Assembly (NCBI GenBank): GCA_944336125.1 | Contig: CALVLA010000002.1 | Location: 151,301 to 187,290, forward strand | Length of the DNA: 35,990 nucleotides | Direction: 5' to 3' | DNA from: an uncultured Clostridia bacterium | GTDB lineage: Bacteria > Bacillota > Clostridia > Christensenellales > CAG-314 | In this document: piece after piece, positions 6,566-11,867 of the stretch | How the letters are laid out: the number at the start of each line of letters is the position of its first letter | How positions within the stretch are numbered: position 1 is the first letter of the stretch | Position numbers and translations under genes: made by a program | The notes under the pieces: model-generated | Databases searched by the model: none | Told to the model about the DNA's origin: nothing | Seen by the model: only the letters and a program-made list of their open reading frames with translations

Positions 6566-7600
6566 ATGGAAAAAATTACTTATGAAAAATCAGGCGTAAA
6601 TATCGCTACCGCTGACGAAACCAAAAAGGAAATGGCAAAATACGTCAACTCCGACAACAACCGCGTGTTGAATAAGGTCGGCGCTTTCGCTTCCCTTTAC
6701 GACATCAAATTTCCGCAAATGAAAGACCCTGTTCTCGTACTTAAAACCGAGGAACCGGGCTCAAAACAAAAGTTTGCTTTCAAGTACAACAAAATCAAAA
6801 ACATCTGCTACGATATGATTAACCACCTGACCAACGACATTTTGGTCATGGGCGCGACGCCTCTCACAGTTCAGGACGCAATCATCTGCTCCAAAATCGA
6901 AAAGGACGTCGTAAGTCAGTTGGTCAAATACATCTCACAGGCATGCAAGGACAACGGCAGCGTGCTTACCGGCGGCGAAACAAGCGAACAGCCTGACGTC
7001 GTCGAAAAAGGCATTTACGTTTTGACCTCAAGCATTGTCGGTATCGTCGAAAAAGACGAAATCGTTGACGGCAGCAAAATCGAAAAAGGCGACGTTGTCA
7101 TCGCACTTCCTTCAAACGGTATTCATACAAACGGCTACTCCTTCATAAGGATGCTTATGGAACAGTACCCTGGTATCGAGGAAGAAAAAATCGAAGGCGA
7201 AACTTTCATCGACATTATCATGCGTTCGCACACCGCTTACTACAACGTGCTCACCCCTCTCTTCGGCAACAAAAGCCTCAGAGGTATGGCTCACATCACA
7301 GGCGGCGGCATAAAAGGTAACCTCAACAGGATTTTGCCTGAAAATCTTTCTGCCGAAATTGACTTGACAAAAATCAAAGTTTTGCCTATATTCAAATTCA
7401 TTAAGGCAAAATCAGGCACCGACGACGAAGAACTTCTCAAAACCTTCAATATGGGCGTAGGAATGACCGTAGTCGTTGAAAAAGGTACCGAGGACAAATT
7501 CCTCGAACACTTCAAATCGCTTGGCACTGACGCTTACGTAATAGGCGAAATCGTCGACGGCGACAAAACGGTACAATATACCGGCAACTTGATTTATTAA
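6566..7600 (+). CDS. purM: AIR synthase, phosphoribosylformylglycinamidine cyclo-ligase
   Basis: A 344-residue PurM-type enzyme that closes the imidazole ring in purine synthesis (FGAM + ATP to AIR). Family motifs in order: YEKSGVNI (6-13), NDILVMGA (90-97), GGETSEQP (136-143), GIHTNGYS (185-192) and HITGGG (243-248). Length is normal. The glycine-rich ATP-binding stretch near 63-70 (EEPGSKQK) is more divergent than in model PurM, so a related PurM-like role cannot be fully excluded. It is not in a pur cluster: it follows an ABC operon and is followed by a tRNA. A GAGG site precedes the ATG. Confidence 0.88.
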   Translation: MEKITYEKSGVNIATADETKKEMAKYVNSDNNRVLNKVGAFASLYDIKFPQMKDPVLVLKTEEPGSKQKFAFKYNKIKNICYDMINHLTNDILVMGATPLTVQDAIICSKIEKDVVSQLVKYISQACKDNGSVLTGGETSEQPDVVEKGIYVLTSSIVGIVEKDEIVDGSKIEKGDVVIALPSNGIHTNGYSFIRMLMEQYPGIEEEKIEGETFIDIIMRSHTAYYNVLTPLFGNKSLRGMAHITGGGIKGNLNRILPENLSAEIDLTKIKVLPIFKFIKAKSGTDDEELLKTFNMGVGMTVVVEKGTEDKFLEHFKSLGTDAYVIGEIVDGDKTVQYTGNLIY

Positions 7601-7605
7601 AATTT

Positions 7606-7625
7606 AAAGAGGGTTTCCCCTCTTT
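7606..7625 (+). terminator. Hairpin after purM
   Basis: AAAGAGGG, loop TTTC, CCCTCTTT, then AATAT. It lacks a proper T run, so some transcripts may continue into tRNA-Leu(CAG), which starts 8 bases later and has no obvious promoter of its own. Confidence 0.5.
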
Positions 7626-7632
7626 AATATAT

Positions 7633-7719
7633 GCGGATATGGCGGAATTGGCAGACGCGTAAGATTCAGGTTCTTATAGTTGCAAGACTGTGCAGGTTCA
7701 AGTCCTGTTATCCGCACCA
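7633..7719 (+). tRNA. tRNA-Leu (anticodon CAG), CCA encoded
   Basis: The acceptor stem GCGGATA pairs with TATCCGC (7709-7715), followed by A and encoded CCA. The D-arm GGCGGAATTGGCAGACGCG equals that of the other tRNA-Leu. The anticodon stem is TAAGA/TCTTA with loop TTCAGGT, giving anticodon CAG (reads CUG). A long variable arm and T-arm CAGGTTCAAGTCCTG follow. With no clear promoter, it is probably released from a purM read-through transcript. Its 3' end borders the accessory-looking patch 7720-8880. Confidence 0.97.
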
Positions 7720-7723
7720 AATC

Positions 7724-7784
7724 AAAAAAACACAATATATTGTATGATTAAGTATTATTTTTTGTACAATATATTGTGTTTTTT
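7724..7784. repeat. Long inverted repeat / hairpin next to tRNA-Leu(CAG)
   Basis: The 19-base arm at 7726-7744 (AAAAACACAATATATTGTA) is perfectly complementary to 7765-7783 across a 20-base loop. The T run on the right allows it to end the tRNA transcript. The stem is unusually long for a terminator in this window and almost purely AT in its inner part. Confidence 0.8.
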
Positions 7785-7789
7785 ATTTT

Positions 7790-7806
7790 GGGTACAATTT
7801 AGGTAC
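7790..7806 (+). repeat. Tandem GGTACAA motif beside the tRNA
   Basis: Two copies of GGTACAA, at 7791-7797 and 7802-7808, start 11 bases apart. Paired motifs of this kind often lie near the ends of elements integrated at tRNA 3' ends by tyrosine recombinases. No integrase gene is present, so this is only suggestive. Confidence 0.3.
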
Positions 7807-7827
7807 AAAAAGCACTCGATTGAGTGC
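7806..7827 (-). terminator. Terminator of the small leftward genes
   Basis: Minus strand GCACTC, loop AATC, GAGTGC, then TTTTTG. It lies 20 bases after the stop codon of the 69-residue gene. Confidence 0.65.
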
Positions 7828-7847
7828 CTTTGAGAATAATTTAAATT

Positions 7848-8057
7848 CTAATAATGCACTAGAAAATTTTTTGCATAGTGAGCAAGCCACTTTTCTTCCG
7901 TTAAAACACCAAATTCTTTAAAAGACATATCTCTTGCAGTAACGCTGAAAAATATCTCATTTGTTTCATCAAGCACACTTAAGATGTCGGCAATATCTTT
8001 TGCACTGTGCCCATACCCCCAACTCTTTGCTAATGCACTAAACTCTTCTCTTGTCAT
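7848..8057 (-). CDS. Small acidic hypothetical protein
   Basis: A 69-residue soluble protein, not recognised. It starts MTREEFSALAKSWGYG and ends in aromatic residues (AHYAKNFLVHY); helical and acidic throughout, with no membrane segment. The ATG at 8057 is chosen over one 27 bases upstream because AAAGGAG lies just ahead of it. It is the last of a run of small leftward genes (the CPCC-like protein is 62 bases upstream) and is followed by a terminator. The context, short unknown proteins beside a tRNA, suggests accessory DNA. Confidence 0.6.
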   Translation of the reverse strand: MTREEFSALAKSWGYGHSAKDIADILSVLDETNEIFFSVTARDMSFKEFGVLTEEKWLAHYAKNFLVHY

Positions 8058-8119
8058 TTTTCTCCTTTTCAATTGTTTAACCACCTCTAAAACGACTTGC
8101 TTGATTTAATTTTGTTTTT

Positions 8120-8335
8120 TTATTGCTTTTTCAACGGCTCACCCCAAATGTTTTTGCCTTCTGCAAATAATTTGCGTGCTTCACCAAGTGTCACAGGGTT
8201 AGGTGCTTTTAATTCCTTGTCCCAAATTTCCTCACCTTTTAATTCAATGCCGTCATACTCCCAATCACAAACAGGACAATCATCATCATACTCGCCAACA
8301 AATTCTGTTCCGCACACAGGGCAAATTATCTTCAT
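8120..8335 (-). CDS. Small Cys-rich zinc-ribbon protein, CPCC-like
   Basis: A 71-residue protein with two CPVC knuckles, C5/C8 and C20/C23, expected to hold one zinc ion. The second is followed by DWEYDG and then NPVTLGEARKLF, which resembles the Cys-rich CPCC family (CPVCGWEDD... LNEAR). That family is mostly uncharacterised. A strong AGGAGG site precedes the ATG. It lies 11 bases downstream of the 78-residue gene, so the two are probably co-transcribed. Confidence 0.7.
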   Translation of the reverse strand: MKIICPVCGTEFVGEYDDDCPVCDWEYDGIELKGEEIWDKELKAPNPVTLGEARKLFAEGKNIWGEPLKKQ

Positions 8336-8346
8336 TGTTTTTCCTC

Positions 8347-8583
8347 CTAATTCTCTTGTGGCATTTTTTTATTTTCAAATTCAAGGTAATCCGTACTCTC
8401 GTCAACTGTCGAAACTCTTACCTCATTGCCTTTAACCAACACAATCAATGGCAGCCCTACGTAAGTCTTTTGGGAATACTGCGGGATATAAACTTGATAA
8501 CTATTCCAATCTTTACCACGAACAAATTCTTGTGCTGCCAACTCGTTTTTCAACTCTTCCAACTTCCTATTGATATCATTCAT
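8347..8583 (-). CDS. Small hypothetical protein with N-terminal coiled-coil segment
   Basis: A 78-residue protein of unknown function. Residues 1-18 (MNDINRKLEELKNELAAQ) look like an amphipathic or coiled-coil helix, followed by a beta-rich domain (YQVYIPQY, YVGLPLIVLVKGNEVRVST). The ATG at 8583 is chosen because GGGGGGCG lies ahead of it. An alternative ATG at 8622 adds 13 residues and would overlap (ATGA) the end of a 39-codon reading frame upstream. Probably an operon with the CPCC-like gene. Confidence 0.55.
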   Translation of the reverse strand: MNDINRKLEELKNELAAQEFVRGKDWNSYQVYIPQYSQKTYVGLPLIVLVKGNEVRVSTVDESTDYLEFENKKMPQEN

Positions 8584-8618
8584 CTTTTCGCCCCCCTTAT
8601 CCATACTGTCACAAAACT

Positions 8619-8738
8619 TCATACCATACTAATCCTTACGGCTGACAAATTTGCAATTTGAACATGCTTGCTTTTGAAAAACTTTAAATTTGTTAGTATA
8701 TTTATGCCATTAGAAAAACTATTTTCATTTTCTGCCAT
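8619..8738 (-). CDS. Possible 39-residue ORF, perhaps a gene remnant
   Basis: An ATG at 8738 opens a 39-codon frame (begins MAENENSF, ends VRISMV) whose stop overlaps an ATG of the next gene as ATGA. The ribosome site is weak (GAGATGAT). It is not recognised. It may be a leader peptide, the tail of a decayed gene, or chance. Confidence 0.25.
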   Translation of the reverse strand: MAENENSFSNGINILTNLKFFKSKHVQIANLSAVRISMV

Positions 8739-8787
8739 TTTATCATCTCAAACTTTAAAAGTAAATAGTCACAAAAATAGCAGGTAA

Positions 8788-8837
8788 AAAAAACAACGTA
8801 GCCCGTGCCATAAATCGGTAGGTCTGCGTTGTTTTTT
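8788..8837. repeat. Hairpin with a large structured loop
   Basis: An 11-bp outer stem (8788-8798 with 8827-8837: AAAAAACAACG / CGTTGTTTTTT) encloses a 28-base GC-richer loop in which AGCC can pair with GGTCT. A/T runs on both flanks make it usable as a terminator in either direction. The loop is larger than in any other terminator here. Confidence 0.5.
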
Positions 8838-8852
8838 AGTTTTTGCTTTGTT

Positions 8853-8880
8853 AAAAAAGCGGGCTAACGCCCGCTTTTTT
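8853..8880. terminator. Bidirectional terminator after the cupin gene
   Basis: AAAAAAGCGGGC, loop TAAC, GCCCGCTTTTTT: a perfect 12-bp stem immediately after the leftward cupin stop. Confidence 0.9.
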
Positions 8881-8882
8881 GT

Positions 8883-9233
8883 TTACATAACTCCGTCTGT
8901 CATTGAAAAGCCTTCAAGTGAATTTTCCTTTACCTGAATGCAAATGTATTTAATTCCGCAGTCAGGTGCCGCAAAAAACTGTCTTTTTGCCACAGGAGCA
9001 ACACGCAGCCAATCCCCTGCCTTAATTTCGACGCTTTCGTCATCGATAATGACTTTTCCTTTGCCTTCAAGAATTCCGTAAATTTCCTCGTTTTGCTTGT
9101 GAGCGTGAACAAAAGGTACACTTGCTCCCGCAGGCATCGCATTTATGCTTACTTCCGCACCCGTCAAATTCAATTTGTCGTGCAGTTCCACTCTTGCGCC
9201 GTCTTCAACGCTTACTTTTCTGTAATTTGCCAT
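8883..9233 (-). CDS. Small cupin domain protein
   Basis: A 116-residue single-domain cupin. The first metal motif is HAHKQNEEIYGILEGKG (about 44-60, with two His and a Glu) and the second half is IKAGDWLRVAPVAKRQF; the usual second-motif His is not obvious, so metal binding may be partial. Proteins of this kind are often redox- or stress-linked; the substrate is unknown. It is transcribed divergently from an HxlR-type regulator gene with a large palindrome between them, implying joint control. A GGAGG site lies before the ATG. Confidence 0.85.
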   Translation of the reverse strand: MANYRKVSVEDGARVELHDKLNLTGAEVSINAMPAGASVPFVHAHKQNEEIYGILEGKGKVIIDDESVEIKAGDWLRVAPVAKRQFFAAPDCGIKYICIQVKENSLEGFSMTDGVM

Positions 9234-9260
9234 AAAATTTACCTCCTGTTTTTTGTAATT

Positions 9261-9289
9261 ATTATAATCGTGTTTGTAAATTTTGTCTT
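9261..9289 (-). promoter_or_regulatory. Promoter of the cupin gene
   Basis: Minus strand -35 AAGACA (9289-9284), 17-bp spacer, -10 TATAAT (9266-9261). The HxlR palindrome ends 5 bases upstream of the -35. Confidence 0.6.
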
Positions 9290-9293
9290 TAAC

Positions 9294-9328
9294 GTTACTT
9301 ATTTATTACTCTGTAATAAATTTGTAAC
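9294..9328. promoter_or_regulatory. 35-bp palindrome, candidate HxlR operator
   Basis: The left arm GTTACTTATTTATTAC (9294-9309) and right arm GTAATAAATTTGTAAC (9313-9328) match in 14 of 16 pairs around a TCT centre. The inner TTAC/GTAA spacing resembles operators of HxlR/YodB-type regulators. It lies between the divergent cupin and hxlR-like genes. Confidence 0.6.
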
Positions 9329-9354
9329 TAAGTTTCTTTTTAATACTAACGTTC

Positions 9355-9383
9355 TTTACATATTCTGTTTTTTGCATTATAAT
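9355..9383 (+). promoter_or_regulatory. Promoter of the HxlR-type regulator
   Basis: -35 TTTACA (9355-9360), 17-bp spacer, -10 TATAAT (9378-9383). Confidence 0.8.
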
Positions 9384-9409
9384 TCAAAAAAACCTTTGGA
9401 GAAAATGCC

Positions 9410-9736
9410 ATGCTGACAAAAGACGAATTGCCTAAATGTCCCGTTGCGTCAACGGTACAACTCATCGGAAACAAATGGAAACTTTTGATTTTGCAAAACT
9501 TGTTGACTTCACCCAAAAGATTTTCCGAGCTGAAAAACAATGTTCCGGGTATATCGCAAAAAGTTTTGACCGACAATTTGCGTTGTCTTGAAAAAGACGG
9601 CATTGTTTCACGCGAAGTTTTTGCGGAAATTCCGCCGAAAGTCGTTTATTCTCTTACCGAAATAGGAAAATCTTTGTTGCCAGTATTTGATGCAATGTCC
9701 GAGTGGGGAGAAAATTATAAAAACAAACTTGTGTGA
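9410..9736 (+). CDS. HxlR family winged-helix transcriptional regulator
   Basis: A 108-residue regulator. The family signature is complete: KCPVASTVQLIGNKWKLLIL (9-28), RFSELKNNVPGISQKVLT (recognition helix, about 42-59), LRCLEKDGIV and PPKVVYSLTEIGKSLLPV. Cys10, in the conserved CPV position, is the residue that senses thiol-reactive stress in related proteins such as YodB and HypR, so redox or quinone sensing is plausible here. It is divergent from a cupin gene across a 35-bp palindrome, so it probably controls that gene and itself. GGAG precedes the ATG. Confidence 0.93.
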   Translation: MLTKDELPKCPVASTVQLIGNKWKLLILQNLLTSPKRFSELKNNVPGISQKVLTDNLRCLEKDGIVSREVFAEIPPKVVYSLTEIGKSLLPVFDAMSEWGENYKNKLV

Positions 9737-9783
9737 TGTAATTAATGTTTTATTTTAAAAGTTAAACAAGCTTTTACATGAAA

Positions 9784-9808
9784 AAAGACGGAAAAAATCC
9801 CGCCTTTT
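9784..9808 (-). terminator. Terminator of the radical SAM gene
   Basis: Minus strand AAGGCGG, an 8-base loop, CCGTCTT, then TTTT, with one G-U pair in the stem. It lies just beyond the radical SAM stop at 9812. Confidence 0.6.
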
Positions 9809-9811
9809 GTT

Positions 9812-10705
9812 TTACAGGTTTATTTCCCCTTCCTCTCCCTTTTCGGGAACAACATCAAGTTTTTCAGGAGGAATTTCCTTCAACGCCCTTTCTAGTTTTT
9901 GCAAAAAAGTTTCCTTGTCTCTCGGGAAAAATCCTTCAAGCTTCACTGAGTTTGACGGGTGGTCTCCGTAAAAATGCGTGTTTTTAAGGTTTAACCTTTC
10001 AATCATCGCAATTTCTTCCTCAATGAGCTGACGAGCAGTATTTTCCTTGAAAGCTCCGCTTCTTATCCTTTCATACAAAACACAGTTTTCCTCACAGTGC
10101 AGTGTTCCTCCGAAAAATGCCGACGGCTGAGCAAAATTAAGCAGTTTTGAATTTGCCTCCGCGCTTTTCAAATAATTGCCGAAACCTTCGACACCCCAAA
10201 TAATGTTGAGACAAAAAGTCATTTCCGCTTGTTTTAGTTTTTCTATCTGCTCGTACACGTCTTTGACATCGCAGCCTTTGTTTAAAAATTCAAGTGACGA
10301 CTGCAATCCCGACTCTACCCCGACATTTAACATATCTACTTTAAGAGATTTCAGCTTTTTCAAATCTTCCACGCTTTTGTCTTTAAGGTTTTTGATTGAC
10401 GCATAAGACGAAATCACTTCAGCTTCGGGGAAATAACAGTTAACCAATTCGGCAATTTTCAGCAGTCTGTCGGCAGAAAGCGAAAAAGCGTCCCCGTTTT
10501 CCAAAAACACGCGAGTATTCTTTTTGTAAAGACTAACCGCCTCTTTCAAATCCTGTTCAATCTCATGCATAGGCGAAACTGCATACCCGACGTCAGAGTA
10601 CATCGTACAAAAAGTGCACTTGTTGTGACTGCAACCAGACGTAACCTGCAACAAAAGTGATTTTGCCTCAAACGGCGGTCGCCATGTAATTCCCGTGTAA
10701 TGCAT
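9812..10705 (-). CDS. Radical SAM protein with CX4CX2C cluster motif
   Basis: A 297-residue radical SAM enzyme. The iron-sulfur motif is GCSHNKCTFC with Cys25, Cys30 and Cys33, i.e. CX4CX2C instead of the classic CX3CX2C. The TIM-barrel continues with an ENGDAF segment (about 69-74), ISSYASI, and NVGVESG near residue 128 (SAM-binding region). No extra C-terminal cluster or B12 domain is seen. The family resembles a group of uncharacterised Clostridial radical SAM proteins; the substrate is unknown. GGAG precedes the ATG, and a near-perfect 16-bp palindrome (10720-10735, centre GTTAAC) lies in the leader and may be an operator. It is a single-gene unit. Confidence 0.85.
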   Translation of the reverse strand: MHYTGITWRPPFEAKSLLLQVTSGCSHNKCTFCTMYSDVGYAVSPMHEIEQDLKEAVSLYKKNTRVFLENGDAFSLSADRLLKIAELVNCYFPEAEVISSYASIKNLKDKSVEDLKKLKSLKVDMLNVGVESGLQSSLEFLNKGCDVKDVYEQIEKLKQAEMTFCLNIIWGVEGFGNYLKSAEANSKLLNFAQPSAFFGGTLHCEENCVLYERIRSGAFKENTARQLIEEEIAMIERLNLKNTHFYGDHPSNSVKLEGFFPRDKETFLQKLERALKEIPPEKLDVVPEKGEEGEINL

Positions 10706-10761
10706 ATTAACTCCTTTTTAATATGTTAACACATTGATTTTGATTGTCAATATAGCAAAAG

Positions 10762-10784
10762 CGGCGGAAAACCCGCCGTTTTTT
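10762..10784. terminator. Terminator after the Nim-like gene
   Basis: CGGCGG, loop AAAAC, CCGCCG, with TTTTTT on the right and a shorter T run (CTTTT) on the minus strand. It follows the leftward Nim-like gene. Confidence 0.75.
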
Positions 10785-11281
10785 CATTCCGTTCTGCCGA
10801 ACTTCATTTCTATGCCGTTTTTATCGTATTTTTTGCGCTTGCCCGTTATGCTTTGGATTTTTATTTTCCACACCCCCGTTCTTCTCAGGCTTTCTTTTAT
10901 GGCGGCATCGAATTCCCCCATGTTTTCAGGAGTGTGACGCTGGCACAAAAGCATTAACGCATGAATTTTCTCAACCTCGTCGTTTACTTCCTCCGCTTTG
11001 CCGAAAATTATCGCCGACTCATATTCGGTGGTGAATTTGTCTTTGAGCCTGTTTGTGTCACCGACACAGCTTACGCAAACGTTAGGATTATTTTTTAAAC
11101 AATCGACCTTTTTACCCGCAAGTGCCGAGTGAAAATACAAAACGTCGTCCTCTCTTGCGGGACTTATCGTAAAGCAATAAGGCAATCCGTTTTCGTCGGT
11201 CACCGCGACTGTCGCCCATTCACATTTGTCGGCTACGTAATAGGCAAAATTTTCATCCATTTCCCTGTCTTTTCTTCTCAT
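10784..11281 (-). CDS. Pyridoxamine 5'-phosphate oxidase-like flavoprotein (NimA-like)
   Basis: A 165-residue FMN-binding split-barrel protein of the NimA/5-nitroimidazole reductase-like group. Matching features are MRRKDREM at the N-terminus, CEWATVAVTDENGLPYCFTI (about 19-38), LYFHSALAGKK (FMN-phosphate region), NPNVCVSCVGD, and TTEYESAIIFGKAEEV. Family members reduce nitro compounds or bind flavin or heme; the native substrate is unknown. The ATG lies at the end of a GAGG-containing leader with a good promoter. It is a single-gene unit. Confidence 0.85.
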   Translation of the reverse strand: MRRKDREMDENFAYYVADKCEWATVAVTDENGLPYCFTISPAREDDVLYFHSALAGKKVDCLKNNPNVCVSCVGDTNRLKDKFTTEYESAIIFGKAEEVNDEVEKIHALMLLCQRHTPENMGEFDAAIKESLRRTGVWKIKIQSITGKRKKYDKNGIEMKFGRTE

Positions 11282-11298
11282 AACAACCTCTTTTTGCT

Positions 11299-11327
11299 AT
11301 TTTAAATCTTATTGAGTAATAAATCAA
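11299..11327 (-). promoter_or_regulatory. Promoter of the Nim-like gene
   Basis: Minus strand -35 TTGATT (11327-11322), 17-bp spacer, -10 TAAAAT (11304-11299). It is back-to-back with the promoter of the NifX/NifB-like gene. Confidence 0.6.
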
Positions 11328-11335
11328 GTTTTTAC

Positions 11336-11363
11336 TTTACATCGGCAAAAATAAGGCTATAAT
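11336..11363 (+). promoter_or_regulatory. Promoter of the NifX/NifB-like gene
   Basis: -35 TTTACA (11336-11341), 16-bp spacer, -10 TATAAT (11358-11363). Confidence 0.7.
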
Positions 11364-11386
11364 TATCTAAAAGGAGTGTGATTATT

Positions 11387-11788
11387 ATGAAAATTGCGGT
11401 TACACACGAAAACGGAAACATTTTTCAGCATTTCGGACATACCGAAGAATTTAAAGTTTATGAAGTAAATGACGGCAAAATCCTTTCGTCGGAAATTATC
11501 CTCCCTACCGAAGGCGGACACGGGGCTCTTTCAGGATTTTTGAAAAGCCACGGCGTAAGCACCCTTATTTGCGGAGGCATCGGAGGCGGAGCAAGAATCG
11601 CGCTTGCGGAAGCAGGCATAGATCTTTATCCCGGCGCACAAGGTAACTGCGACGACGCCGTAAAAGCCCTTATCGAAGGAAAGCTGGTTTATCAACCCGA
11701 TATACAGTGCAATCATCATCACGAAGAAGGTCACAACTGCAATCACAAATGCGGTGAAGACAAGCACGGTTGCGGCGGAAATCATTAA
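11387..11788 (+). CDS. NifX/NifB-like dinitrogenase cofactor-type protein with His/Cys tail
   Basis: A 133-residue protein of the dinitrogenase iron-molybdenum cofactor (NifX/NafY, MTH1175-like) family. It opens MKIAVTHENGNIFQHFGHTEEF, has LICGGIGGGARIALAEAGI in the middle and GNCDDAVKALIEGKL near residue 94, all typical of the ribonuclease-H-like fold. The last 25 residues are rich in His and Cys (clusters HHHEEGH, CNHKC, HGCGGNH) and should bind metal. The ATG at 11387 is used because AAGGAG is 10 bases upstream; a GTG at 11378 sits too close to that site. No nitrogenase genes are in the window, so a general iron-sulfur or metal-carrier role is more likely. Confidence 0.88.
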   Translation: MKIAVTHENGNIFQHFGHTEEFKVYEVNDGKILSSEIILPTEGGHGALSGFLKSHGVSTLICGGIGGGARIALAEAGIDLYPGAQGNCDDAVKALIEGKLVYQPDIQCNHHHEEGHNCNHKCGEDKHGCGGNH

Positions 11789-11790
11789 TC

Positions 11791-11820
11791 AAAACCTTCG
11801 GCAAAAGCCGAAGGTTTTTT
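11791..11820 (+). terminator. Terminator of the NifX/NifB-like gene
   Basis: A 12-bp stem (11791-11802 with 11807-11818), loop AAAA, running into a T tract. Confidence 0.9.
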
Positions 11821-11867
11821 TGTTTAAACGATTTTTGATTTAAGATATCTATGCTATAATAATTTAT

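Noticed and set aside
9778-9987. Rightward open frame opposite the end of the radical SAM gene
   Set aside because: It lies opposite a clear coding gene, has no ribosome site, and begins in the terminator hairpin.
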